Source: Shimia sediminis (lineage in GTDB: Bacteria > Pseudomonadota > Alphaproteobacteria > Rhodobacterales > Rhodobacteraceae). From it: a DNA stretch of 64,000 bases. Both the position numbers and the translations under genes were made by a program. The DNA lies in NCBI RefSeq assembly GCF_003990645.1, contig NZ_RYZK01000012.1, forward strand, positions 1 to 64,000, written 5' to 3'. This document shows, in pieces, positions 6,205 through 14,467 of this stretch. The notes beneath the pieces were generated by a model that worked only from the letters and a program-made list of their open reading frames with translations, was not told where the DNA came from and did no database searches. Within the stretch, counting starts at the first letter, position 1. Every line of letters begins with the position of its first letter.

Positions 6205-7386
6205 ATGGACGATATTCCACGCGATCAGTTGACCGGCGCATTGCGGCGCGGGGCGGTAAAGAAACACGTGGCGGCGATCCACGTCTCGGGCAAGCTGACA
6301 TTGCTGCAGCGCAAGCTGTCGAATGTTCTGTTGCTGAACGCCTATGACACGCTGACCAGTCAGAACAAACACGCGATCGACGCGCGCACCTTGTGTCTGA
6401 TGATCGGCTACAACTCGAACGACATGGACACGCTCAAGGCGTCGCTGCGCGGGCTGGCCGAGACGGTGGCCGAGTGGGACATGCTGGACGAAAAGGGACA
6501 GCAGGAGTGGGGCGTGTCGAGCCTGTTGAGTTATGCCAAGCTAAAGGGCGGCGTATGTGAATACGCCTATTCCCCGGCGCTGGCGGAAAAGCTGCACGAC
6601 CCCAAGGTCTTTGCGCTGATCAACCTTAACATTCAGCGCAAGTTCACCTCGGGGCACGCACTGGCGCTGTATGAAAACTGTTACCGGTTCATCCGTACCG
6701 GCAGCACGGGCTGGTGGCCGATGGAGCTGTTCCGGCGGCTGATGGGGCTGGATGGGTCGAGCTATTACGAGAGCTACAAGCACCTCAATGCCAAGGTCAT
6801 CAAACCGGCAGTGGCCGAGGTCAACAAGACCAGCAACATCGTGATCGAACCGGAGACCCGCAAGAAGGGCAGGGTGGTGACGGAAATCCGGTTCCGCATC
6901 AAGGAAAACCCGCAGCTGGCGATTCTGGATCTGGACGATGGCGGTGCGCTGCGGCACGGGGCGATCTATGGCCGCCTGCGCGATCTGGGCGTCAGCGACC
7001 GGCTGGCGCGGCAATGGCTGGGGGCCTATGGCGAAGACCAGGTGGCGGCAAAGCTGGAGTATGTCGAACAGCGCAAGGACGTCAAAAGCAAGGTCGGCTA
7101 TCTGAGTGCCGCGCTGAAAGAGGATTACCGCGAAGAGGGGCAGGGGCGCGAGACCTCGGCGCCGCTGACCGACAAGGCCGAGCGTCTGCGCCGGGTGCAG
7201 GCGGCGATCGAAGCCCGCTCGCCCACGCAACGCGATGCCGACAAGCGGCTGTTCCTGAGCCTGTTGGACGACGACGTGGCACGGGCGAACTTTGAGCGCT
7301 TTGGCTGGGTTTCGCCGCTGAACATCCAGGCGATCTTTGCCTTTTGGGCCGAAATGGACCCGGACATTTTTGAAGGTCTGACCTGA
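6205..7386 (+). CDS. Plasmid replication initiator, Rep_3 (RepB-type) family
   Basis: A 393-residue iteron-binding initiator. It shows the two winged-helix layout of the Rep_3 superfamily. The first domain holds KLTLLQRKLSNVLLLNAYDTL and ALINLNIQRKFTSGHALALYENCYRF, the latter a hallmark of these proteins. The second (about residues 165-240) contains LFRRLMGLDGSSYYESYKHLNAKVIKPAVAEVN. It should bind the 22-bp iterons and recruit DnaA and helicase. The C-terminal third is charged and specific to the alphaproteobacterial subgroup. It is divergent from parAB across the origin. A possible ribosome-binding site, AAAGGGCAGGG, precedes ATG 6205. Confidence 0.92.
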   Translation: MDDIPRDQLTGALRRGAVKKHVAAIHVSGKLTLLQRKLSNVLLLNAYDTLTSQNKHAIDARTLCLMIGYNSNDMDTLKASLRGLAETVAEWDMLDEKGQQEWGVSSLLSYAKLKGGVCEYAYSPALAEKLHDPKVFALINLNIQRKFTSGHALALYENCYRFIRTGSTGWWPMELFRRLMGLDGSSYYESYKHLNAKVIKPAVAEVNKTSNIVIEPETRKKGRVVTEIRFRIKENPQLAILDLDDGGALRHGAIYGRLRDLGVSDRLARQWLGAYGEDQVAAKLEYVEQRKDVKSKVGYLSAALKEDYREEGQGRETSAPLTDKAERLRRVQAAIEARSPTQRDADKRLFLSLLDDDVARANFERFGWVSPLNIQAIFAFWAEMDPDIFEGLT

Positions 7387-7389
7387 AAA

Positions 7390-7428
7390 ACAGCAAAACC
7401 CCCTGTGTTAGAGACTGTTTTTTGCTGT
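7390..7428 (+). repeat. Inverted repeat downstream of rep
   Basis: ACAGCAAAA (7390-7398) and TTTTGCTGT (7420-7428) can pair as a 9-bp stem with a 21-base loop just past the rep stop, possibly a weak terminator. Downstream, AGGATTCAC occurs twice (7433-7441 and 7461-7469, 28 bp apart) before the WGR gene. Function unknown. Confidence 0.4.
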
Positions 7429-7483
7429 CCAGAGGATTCACTTTGGACCCAGAGTCCCCTAGGATTCACATCAGGAGGCCCTG

Positions 7484-7720
7484 ATGTTTGTCCGGCTGGA
7501 AAAGATCAATCCCGAAGCCCATCAATGGCGGTTCTACGCGATGCATGTCGCGCAGACGCTGTTTGGCGAGTGGTGCCTGATCCGCGAATGGGGGCGGATC
7601 GGAGCGGCGGGCGGGCAGCGCATGGTCGACTATGCCGCGACCCGCGAAGAGGCCGAGGCGGCGCTGGACCGGTTGTCAGCGCGAAAATACCGCCGAGGAT
7701 ACAGCGCCTGCCAAGGGTAG
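7484..7720 (+). CDS. Small WGR-domain protein
   Basis: A 78-residue protein that is essentially a single WGR domain. It begins FVRLEKINPEAHQWRFYAMHV, has the signature WCLIREWGRIGAAGGQ, then a helix (TREEAEAALDRLSARKYRRGY). WGR domains in PARPs and MolR-type proteins bind nucleic acid. Stand-alone copies of this length occur on alphaproteobacterial plasmids, but I know of no assigned function. A strong AGGAGG ribosome-binding site lies 8 bp before the ATG. A terminator follows at 7736. Confidence 0.8.
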   Translation: MFVRLEKINPEAHQWRFYAMHVAQTLFGEWCLIREWGRIGAAGGQRMVDYAATREEAEAALDRLSARKYRRGYSACQG

Positions 7721-7735
7721 GGGCGCGGATTGGGT

Positions 7736-7760
7736 GCCGCTCTGAAGAGCGGCGGTTTTT
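7736..7760 (+). terminator. Intrinsic terminator after the WGR gene
   Basis: GCCGCTC (7736-7742), a TGAA loop, GAGCGGC (7747-7753), then GG and five T. A standard stem-loop plus T-run ending the rep/WGR transcript. Confidence 0.8.
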
Positions 7761-7805
7761 GCCGCAAACAGTGGCGCATAGCGCCGCCTGTTGTTATGGA
7801 AGCCT

Positions 7806-8696
7806 ATGAGTTTTTCTGACGCCCCGATCGTGGAGTTTTCCGACACTGTGCCCAGGCTTCCTGCGTGGATCAGGTCTGGTCGGGGTCAGTCTGATGCGGA
7901 CATTGCGTTTTTGTCCGGGGCTGCGGTGTCTCATCTCGACCATGTGTTGGCGTCCGGTCTCGTGCCTGCATCCCTGCTGCGGCAGCGTCTTGCGCTGCTG
8001 TCCGCAGAGGCCTGTCTTGCCTATTCTGGCAGGCCGGAAAGGGCGGCGGACTTGCGCGACGAAGTCCATTTCCTGCGCCCCGGCGATCAACCCGGTCCGG
8101 CGGGCAAAACCTATCTTGCCTGGCAGCATGCGGTGGATCGAAAGGGGACGGTTGCATCATTGTCCCGCACGCTGGGAGACCACGCACCGGACCGGATCGC
8201 CATGTGGTTGGATGCGGGCCGGGGGTCACCGGTGTCGCAGGCGGCTGGTGTTTTGGAGGCCGTGCTGGCGGATATGCCAAGGCAACAGGCGTTTGCGCTG
8301 ATCCTGGCAGAGGCGGCCTTGGCGCGGGCGCTTGGGTGGGATCGGATCACGCCGATCCTGACGCTGGGGTTTGGGACCCGAGCGCCGCGAGAGACCGGAT
8401 CAGAGCTAGGGCTGGCGTGTCATCAGGCGATCCTGAAGGCGGTGCCGCAGGTTGGTGCGCTGGCCACGGATCTGGCGCGGCGCAGGATGCGATTGCAGAC
8501 CGCCGCACCAAAGCTGCGCGCCAGGGGGGCGGAGGCGGCCGTGCAGCTTTTCCTGACGCAGGATGCGGTGGCGCCCTCGGCGCTGACCTCGTTGCGGTCA
8601 GACCGGGCCGCCCGGCGCCTGTGTGATCGGCTGGTCGAGTTGGGGGCGGTGCGCGAGTTGACCGGGCGGGATACGTTCCGGCTCTATGGGGTGTAG
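7806..8696 (+). CDS. DUF1403 family protein
   Basis: A 296-residue protein from ATG 7806 (GGAAG ribosome-binding site); an in-frame TTG at 7791 is less likely. I recognise it as DUF1403, an alphaproteobacterial family with no known activity. It looks mostly alpha-helical and alanine-rich. It contains AACLAYSGRPERAADLRDEVHF-like helices early on and a C-terminal segment (SDRAARRLCDRLVELGAVRELTG) that reads like a winged helix. It lies 2 bp upstream of an ScpB-like gene, suggesting joint work in chromosome or plasmid segregation. The function is inferred from the partner only. Confidence 0.75.
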   Translation: MSFSDAPIVEFSDTVPRLPAWIRSGRGQSDADIAFLSGAAVSHLDHVLASGLVPASLLRQRLALLSAEACLAYSGRPERAADLRDEVHFLRPGDQPGPAGKTYLAWQHAVDRKGTVASLSRTLGDHAPDRIAMWLDAGRGSPVSQAAGVLEAVLADMPRQQAFALILAEAALARALGWDRITPILTLGFGTRAPRETGSELGLACHQAILKAVPQVGALATDLARRRMRLQTAAPKLRARGAEAAVQLFLTQDAVAPSALTSLRSDRAARRLCDRLVELGAVRELTGRDTFRLYGV

Positions 8697-8698
8697 CG

Positions 8699-9301
8699 AT
8701 GAGCCGGGGCGACGTCGTGATTGACCGGGAGCTGGAGGATTTGCCGCAGGATTTGCGCTGGCGGGAATGGATGCGCCGCGTCGAGGCGGTTCTGTTCGCC
8801 AGCGCGTCGCCGGTCTCACGCGAGGACCTTGCCAGGATCGTGGGGCAGGGGGTCGTGGTGGATGTGCTGGTCGAAGACGTGAAGGCCGCGTTGATCGATC
8901 GGCCCTACACGGTTGTGGCGATACAGGAGGGTTGGACATTGCACACCCGTCCGGCCTATGGCGACGTGATCCGCGCGGCGGCGGATGTTTCACGGCAGGA
9001 TCTGGGGCTGCGCGAGTTTGATGTCGCGGTTCTGACGGCGATTGCCTATTCCCAGCCCATTACCCGGGACGGTTTGCGCGACATCTTTGGCAGGAACATC
9101 AGCCGCGACCTGATCGGGCGGCTGAATAGTCTCGAACTGATCACCACCGGCCCTCGGAGCCCGCGGCGCGGTGCGCCCTATACGTTTGTGACGACAGAGA
9201 AGTTTCTTGAGGCCTTTGGGCTTGAAAGCCTGCAGGACCTGCCGGATCGGGAACAGCTGCATGACGCAGGTGTTTTGAACACGGTCACACAAGGCACGTA
9301 G
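8699..9301 (+). CDS. scpB: ScpB-like condensin subunit (orphan)
   Basis: A 200-residue protein of the ScpB family. Two winged-helix domains are visible: RVEAVLFASASPVSREDLARIVG (about residues 26-48) and LREFDVAVLTAIAYSQPITRDGLRDIFGRNISRDLIGRLNSLELI (about 103-147), the latter close to the ScpB signature. ScpB normally dimerises and binds the kleisin ScpA in the SMC complex. Here there is no scpA or smc nearby; the partner is DUF1403. It may use the chromosomal SMC or act in a plasmid-specific complex. The stop lies about 60 bp before the nicotinate operon promoter. Confidence 0.85.
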   Translation: MSRGDVVIDRELEDLPQDLRWREWMRRVEAVLFASASPVSREDLARIVGQGVVVDVLVEDVKAALIDRPYTVVAIQEGWTLHTRPAYGDVIRAAADVSRQDLGLREFDVAVLTAIAYSQPITRDGLRDIFGRNISRDLIGRLNSLELITTGPRSPRRGAPYTFVTTEKFLEAFGLESLQDLPDREQLHDAGVLNTVTQGT

Positions 9302-9361
9302 AATCGGGTTGGCGCTGGACGCCGGTCCCATGAGAAACCCCGCAATTCGCCTGAAACCTTG

Positions 9362-9402
9362 TTGACAGGGTTTGATTTGTCGAAATATCATTTGTGTGCA
9401 AA
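9362..9402 (+). promoter_or_regulatory. Promoter and operator of the nicotinate operon
   Basis: TTGACA (9362-9367) and TATCAT (9386-9391) with an 18-bp spacer form a good sigma-70 promoter 30 bp before the GTG start. TTTGTGTGCAAA (9391-9402) overlaps the -10 end and the expected +1. It matches the sites at 18180 and 18281 (consensus TTnGTRTRCnAA). Repressor binding here would block transcription; the MarR protein at 16540 is the likely binder. Confidence 0.65.
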
Positions 9403-9420
9403 CAAAAACCGAGGTGCACG

Positions 9421-10251
9421 GTGAGTTACCATATGCCGAATGCTCTTTCCGAAGCGTTGGAGATTCTTGCGCAGGGCGGTGCAAGGATTGTTGCCGGTGG
9501 TACGGATGTGTACCCGGCGGCCAAACAGGGCCGGGCGCCGGAGGTCTATCTGGATGTAAAGCGGATCGAGGGGCTGTCGCTGGTGTCGCAGTCCGACGGG
9601 GGAACGCGTTTAGGGGCCGCGGTGACATGGAGCGATGTGGTGGCCGCAGAGCTTCCGGCGGCGTTTGATGCCCTGAAGGCTGCAGCCAGAGAGGTTGGCA
9701 GTATCCAGATACAGAACGCCGGAACCGTGGTGGGCAATATCTGCAATGCCTCGCCTGCGGCGGACGGTGTGCCGGCTCTTTTGGCGCTGGATGCAAGGGT
9801 TGAAATCGAAAGTGCAAGGCGCGGGCGGCGCGATGTGAAGCTGGCGGATTTCATCACCGGCGTGCGTCAGACCGACCTTGCCCCGGATGAGATGGTTTCG
9901 GGCATCTGGATCCCGCCGCAGGAGGCCGCCAGCCAGTCGGCATTCGAAAAGCTGGGGAGCCGCAGGTACCTGGTCATTTCGATCTGCATGACGGCGGTCA
10001 ATATTGTGCTGGATCGGGATAGGCGCATTGCCTCGGCACGGATCGCGGTTGGGGCATGCTCGGCGGTTGCCCAACGGCTGACCGCGCTTGAACAGGATGT
10101 GGTTGGTTTGGCGCCTGACAGGGTCACCGTGACGCCCGCACATCTGGCGCCGTTGTCACCGATTGACGATGTGCGCGGGACATCGGCGTATCGGCTTGAT
10201 GCGGTGGGCGAACAGATCAGACGGGCCATCATAAAGGCGGCAGGGACATGA
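9421..10251 (+). CDS. FAD-binding subunit of a molybdenum hydroxylase (probable nicotinate dehydrogenase)
   Basis: A 276-residue medium subunit of the xanthine dehydrogenase family. The GTG at 9421 is chosen because GAGG lies just upstream and the frame before it has no family sequence. The FAD-binding motif IVAGGTDVYPAAKQG lies at residues 23-37, and a second one, QNAGTVVGNICNASPAADG, follows near residue 100. It passes electrons from the iron-sulfur centres of its partner to an acceptor. The next gene overlaps by 4 bp and encodes fused FeS and Moco domains. Co-location with Hnr and enamidase argues for nicotinate as substrate (hydroxylation at C6). Confidence 0.85.
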   Translation: MSYHMPNALSEALEILAQGGARIVAGGTDVYPAAKQGRAPEVYLDVKRIEGLSLVSQSDGGTRLGAAVTWSDVVAAELPAAFDALKAAAREVGSIQIQNAGTVVGNICNASPAADGVPALLALDARVEIESARRGRRDVKLADFITGVRQTDLAPDEMVSGIWIPPQEAASQSAFEKLGSRRYLVISICMTAVNIVLDRDRRIASARIAVGACSAVAQRLTALEQDVVGLAPDRVTVTPAHLAPLSPIDDVRGTSAYRLDAVGEQIRRAIIKAAGT

Positions 10252-12983
10252 AAGATCATCTGCGGCAGGCACCTTTGAAGTTCACATTGAACAACGCGCC
10301 CGTGACGGCTGCGCCCTATCCCGGTCAGCGTCTGTCCGAAGTGCTGAGGGAAGATCTGGGCGCGCGGGACGTCAAGATCGGCTGTGATGCGGGGGATTGC
10401 GGGGCCTGTACGGTTCTGCTGGACGGCAAGCCGGTTTGCGCCTGCCTGACCCCGGCGCATCAGGCCGAGGCAAAGACAGTCGAAACACTTGCCGGTCTGT
10501 ATCAGAGCGATCCCGACACGAAAAAGCTGGCTGACAGGTTCCAGAATCACGGAGCGGCGCAGTGCGGGATCTGCACGCCGGGCATGATGGTGTCGGCGGT
10601 GGCGCTGTTGCGGGAGACCGACGCGCCAAGCGAAGCGCAGGTTCAGGATGCCCTTGGGGGTGTGCTGTGTCGGTGTACCGGGTACCGGAAGATCATTGAT
10701 GCGGTCATGGGGGCACCGGCCATTGCCATGGATGGCGGCGGCGCGGTTGGCACGTCGGTGCGCAAGCTGGACGGGGGCCCCAAGGTTTCCGGCGGGGAAA
10801 TCTTTGGCGACGATGTTGCCCCGGCGGGGTGTCTTGAGGTCTTTGTCATCCGGTCGCCGTTTGCCCGCGCGGCGTTTGCCTTTGGGGCGCTTGACGCATT
10901 CGCAGCGAAAGAGGGGGTCGAAGCGGTTCTGACGGCGGCGGATATTCCCGGGCAGAATGTCTTTGGGGTGATCCCGCAATTCGCCGATCAGCCGGTCTTT
11001 GCCGAAGGCGAGGCACGGTTTCGCGGTGAGGCCGTGGCCGCGATCGTGGCAGAGCCGGGGTTTCTGGTTGATTTCGATCCGGACACCTTTCCGGTGGTTT
11101 GGACAGAGTTGCCCGCGGCCACGGATATCGTTGCGGCGCAAGAGGCGCAGGCGGCACAGTTGCACGCTGAGCGCGCGCGCAATGTGATGTGCGGGGGCTT
11201 TGTGACCTGTGGCGATCCGCAAACTGCGCTGGAGCGAGCTGACGTCACGGTGCAAGCCCGGTATCAGAGCGGCTTTGTTGAACATGGCTATATCGAGCCG
11301 GAAGCCGGGTTTGCGGAAATGGTCAACGGGCGGGTCGAGGTACATGCCTGCACGCAGGCACCGGTGATGGATCTGGAAAGCCTTCAGATCATTCTGGGCA
11401 TGGATCGCAGTCAAATCCGCATCGTGCCAACGGCTGTTGGCGGGGGCTTTGGCGCCAAGCTTGATCTGACGGTGCAGCCCTATCTGGCGCTTGCGGCGCT
11501 GAAGACCGGGCAGCCGGTGCGTTTGTGCTATTCGCGCAGCGAGTCGATGCAAAGTTCGACCAAGCGCCACCCGTCGGACATCACCCTGCGGATCGGGGCT
11601 TCGAAAGAGGGCAAGATCACCGGGTTCGATTTTTACGGTGAGTTCGACACCGGGGCTTATGCAAGCTGGGGACCGACCGTTGCCAATCGGGTGCCGGTGC
11701 ATGCTTCGGGTCCTTATGCGATCAGTGATTACCGGGCGGAATCCAAGGGCATTCACACCAACAACCCTCCGGCGGGCGCGTTTCGGGGTTTTGGGGTGCC
11801 ACAGGCCGCGATTGCCCAGGAAAGCCTGTTTGACGAGCTGGCGGACAAGCTGGGGCTGGATCCGCTGGAGTTCCGGATCGCCAATGCGCTGGACAATGGC
11901 GTGCCCACGGTCTGCGGTCAGGTTTTTCAGCAGGGCGTCGGGATCAGGGCCTGTCTGGAGGCGTTGCGGCCTGCCTGGGGACGCGAACGCGCAAAAGCCG
12001 AGGCGTTTAACGCGCCACAGGACAGTATCCGGCGCGGTGTGGGTGTTGCGGCGGGCTGGTATGGCTGTGGCAATACCTCGTTGCCGAACCCCTCGACGAT
12101 CAAGTCGGGCATTGATGCACAAGGTCGCGTGGTCTTGCACCAGGGGGCCATGGACATCGGGCAGGGGGCCAATACGGTCATCACACAGATCTTTGCCACG
12201 GCTTTGGGTCTGCCCATCTCTGAAATCTGCATTGTCGGGGCGGACACGGATGTGACGCCGGATGCGGGGAAAACCTCGGCCTCGCGGCAGACTTATGTGT
12301 CGGGCAATGCGGCGCGGCTGTCTGGCGAGGCGCTGCGCGCGCAGGTGCTGGAAAAGATCAACGTGGGCTCGGATGCCACGCTGAGCCTGGAGGGTGCAAC
12401 ACTGGTGGCCGAGGACGCCCAAGGGCGGCACGTTCTGGATCTGGCGCAGTTGGCGCCGGATGCTGAGGGCTATGTGTTCCGGGCCGAGGAAACCTATGAC
12501 CCGCCAACGGTGCCCCTGGATGCCAATGGGCAGGGCGTGCCTTATGCGCAGTTCGGCTATGCCGCGCATCTGGTGGTGGTGGACGTGGATATCGCCATGG
12601 GCACGGTGACTCCGACAAAGTTTGTGGCGGCTCATGATGTGGGGCAGGCCATCAACCCCATGCTGGTCGAGGGCCAGGTCCATGGCGGGATTGCCCAGGG
12701 TCTTGGGATGGCGCTGATGGAGGAATACATCCCCGTACGCACCGAGAACCTGCATGACTATCTGATCCCCACCATCGGGGACATTCCCCCGATTGAGACG
12801 ATCATCATCGAAGAACCCGATGCGCATGGCCCCTATGGTGCCAAGGGTCTGGGGGAACATGTGCTGATCCCCACCGCGCCCGCGATCCTGAATGCGATCA
12901 AGTCAGCGACCGGCGTGCGGATCACCAAAGTGCCAGCGACGCCATCCTTGGTGCGCATGGAAATTGTAAAGGCGCTGTCATGA
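10248..12983 (+). CDS. Fused [2Fe-2S]/molybdopterin subunit of the probable nicotinate dehydrogenase
   Basis: A 911-residue fusion. Residues 1-155 are the two [2Fe-2S] domains: C46, C51, C54 and C64 or C66 for the plant-type cluster, then C106, C109, C141 and C143 for the second. From about residue 165 comes the Moco-binding large domain, with GGGFGAKLD, GAFRGFGVPQ and, near the C-terminus, GAKGLGEHVLIPTAPAI, which carries the active-site Glu. In most relatives these are separate polypeptides. In this locus it should hydroxylate nicotinate to 6-hydroxynicotinate. Other N-heterocycles or purines remain possible from the fold alone. ATGA overlaps occur at both ends. Confidence 0.85.
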   Translation: MKDHLRQAPLKFTLNNAPVTAAPYPGQRLSEVLREDLGARDVKIGCDAGDCGACTVLLDGKPVCACLTPAHQAEAKTVETLAGLYQSDPDTKKLADRFQNHGAAQCGICTPGMMVSAVALLRETDAPSEAQVQDALGGVLCRCTGYRKIIDAVMGAPAIAMDGGGAVGTSVRKLDGGPKVSGGEIFGDDVAPAGCLEVFVIRSPFARAAFAFGALDAFAAKEGVEAVLTAADIPGQNVFGVIPQFADQPVFAEGEARFRGEAVAAIVAEPGFLVDFDPDTFPVVWTELPAATDIVAAQEAQAAQLHAERARNVMCGGFVTCGDPQTALERADVTVQARYQSGFVEHGYIEPEAGFAEMVNGRVEVHACTQAPVMDLESLQIILGMDRSQIRIVPTAVGGGFGAKLDLTVQPYLALAALKTGQPVRLCYSRSESMQSSTKRHPSDITLRIGASKEGKITGFDFYGEFDTGAYASWGPTVANRVPVHASGPYAISDYRAESKGIHTNNPPAGAFRGFGVPQAAIAQESLFDELADKLGLDPLEFRIANALDNGVPTVCGQVFQQGVGIRACLEALRPAWGRERAKAEAFNAPQDSIRRGVGVAAGWYGCGNTSLPNPSTIKSGIDAQGRVVLHQGAMDIGQGANTVITQIFATALGLPISEICIVGADTDVTPDAGKTSASRQTYVSGNAARLSGEALRAQVLEKINVGSDATLSLEGATLVAEDAQGRHVLDLAQLAPDAEGYVFRAEETYDPPTVPLDANGQGVPYAQFGYAAHLVVVDVDIAMGTVTPTKFVAAHDVGQAINPMLVEGQVHGGIAQGLGMALMEEYIPVRTENLHDYLIPTIGDIPPIETIIIEEPDAHGPYGAKGLGEHVLIPTAPAILNAIKSATGVRITKVPATPSLVRMEIVKALS

Positions 12984-14467
12984 CTGAACGTGTGAAACCC
13001 GCCAAGATCCGCTGCGATGCCTGCCCGGTGATGTGCTACATCGCCGATGGCAATGCCGGGGCCTGTGACCGCTATGCCAACCACGATGGACAGCTGGTGC
13101 GGCTTGATCCGTTGACCATCATCCAGGGCGGCAGTCAGAAGCTTGTGCCCTTTATGCCCGAAGGCGCGGAAGACAGCTGGGATGGCGACATCATTCAGGG
13201 CGAGCGCCCCTTTGTCACCGCGGTGGGGGCGGGCACGACCTATCCGGATTATAAACCTGCGCCCTTTATCGTCAGCCAGGATGTCGAGGGCGTGGACATG
13301 GTGACGGTCGTCACCGAGGGGATATTCAGCTATTGCGGCGTGAAGGTGAAAATCGACACGGATCGTCACATCGGGCATGAGCGCGATATCGTTTATGTCG
13401 ATGGCGAACCGATTGGTCATGTGATGACCTCGGAATACGGCTCGAAGATGTTGTCATTGGGGGGTGTTGAACACCTGACCGGCGGCAGCAAGAAAGAGGG
13501 CCGCGTCACCTGCGACGCGCTGATGCGTCTGTGCAACCGCGAGGCGGTCACGATGCAGATCGGTGAAGAGGATCATCAGACCGACGTGGTGGTCGAAGCA
13601 GGCAAGGCGCCCATCATCAATGGCGAGGAAGAAAAGCTGATGCGCGTCGGTTGTGGCTCGGCGACGATTGGCATGTTTGCCATGCAATGGCTGGATCACG
13701 CAGACGAAGTGGTGGTGGTGGACGATCACATCACCGGCGTGTTGTCCGAGCATGAGGCCGGCAAACAGCTGGACGTGCCGCCCACGGGCATCAAGTTGCT
13801 GGGTCGCCGGTCGACTCCCGGTCGCTATTTTCAGGTGGCCAATCCGGGCACCGGATGGGGCGGAACGGATATCGAAGACCCCCTGAAGATCCTTGGACCG
13901 TTCAAGCCCGCGGTGGCCTGGGAAGGGCTGCGCGTGTTGATGGTTTCAACGACGGGCGAGCAATACGCCTATTACGAGCTGGATGCTGATCTGGTGCCGC
14001 AGCCCAAACCTGCGCCAAAGGCCTTGGTTGCCGCCTCCGAGCTGATTGCGGAAAACTGCGAACCCTCGGTGTGCTCGGTCCTGTTCATGGCCGGGGCAGG
14101 GGGCAGTCTGAGGGCGGGGGTGACGGAAAACCCCGTGCGCCTGACACGCTCGGTGAAAGAGTCGCTGACCCATGTGTCCTGTGGCGGGGCCGACACCTAT
14201 GTCTGGCCCGGTGGCGGGATCACGGTGATGGTGGACGTTCTGGACATGCCGACGCAGTCCTTTGGCTATGTGCCGACGCCCGCGCTGGTGGCGCCGATCG
14301 AGTTCACCCTGCGGGTCAGCGATTATCAAACGCTGGGCGGGCATATGGATGAGGTCAGACCGGTTGACCAGATCAACAGGGAGGCGGCGCGCCACGTGGC
14401 GCAAAACCCCAGCGCGCATGACCCGATGGCGCGTGGAAACTTTCGCTGGTCCAAGAAGGACCCGTGA
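12980..14467 (+). CDS. hnr: 6-hydroxynicotinate reductase
   Basis: A 495-residue protein that I recognise as the Hnr type first described in Eubacterium barkeri, which reduces 6-hydroxynicotinate to 1,4,5,6-tetrahydro-6-oxonicotinate with reduced ferredoxin. Cysteines C12, C15, C19 and C29 near the N-terminus form a likely iron-sulfur site. A glycine-rich conserved stretch, VGAGTTYPDYKP (residues 82-93), and a Rossmann-like segment EEKLMRVGCGSATIGM follow. From my knowledge of the E. barkeri enzyme, it carries covalently bound flavin, which bears on the ApbE-like gene immediately downstream. A ferredoxin-NADP reductase at 18472 could supply electrons; no ferredoxin gene is visible. Confidence 0.82.
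   Translation: MTERVKPAKIRCDACPVMCYIADGNAGACDRYANHDGQLVRLDPLTIIQGGSQKLVPFMPEGAEDSWDGDIIQGERPFVTAVGAGTTYPDYKPAPFIVSQDVEGVDMVTVVTEGIFSYCGVKVKIDTDRHIGHERDIVYVDGEPIGHVMTSEYGSKMLSLGGVEHLTGGSKKEGRVTCDALMRLCNREAVTMQIGEEDHQTDVVVEAGKAPIINGEEEKLMRVGCGSATIGMFAMQWLDHADEVVVVDDHITGVLSEHEAGKQLDVPPTGIKLLGRRSTPGRYFQVANPGTGWGGTDIEDPLKILGPFKPAVAWEGLRVLMVSTTGEQYAYYELDADLVPQPKPAPKALVAASELIAENCEPSVCSVLFMAGAGGSLRAGVTENPVRLTRSVKESLTHVSCGGADTYVWPGGGITVMVDVLDMPTQSFGYVPTPALVAPIEFTLRVSDYQTLGGHMDEVRPVDQINREAARHVAQNPSAHDPMARGNFRWSKKDP

Noticed and set aside
10899-10910. TTCGCAGCGAAA inside the dehydrogenase gene as another parS site
   Set aside because: One base off the core, isolated, and within coding sequence 5 kb away; more likely chance.
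9867-12860. A 997-codon open frame on the minus strand opposite the nicotinate dehydrogenase
   Set aside because: Its translation has no recognisable domain and is rich in Arg, His and Pro, as expected from the complement of a high-GC gene; the plus strand has clear FeS and Moco motifs.
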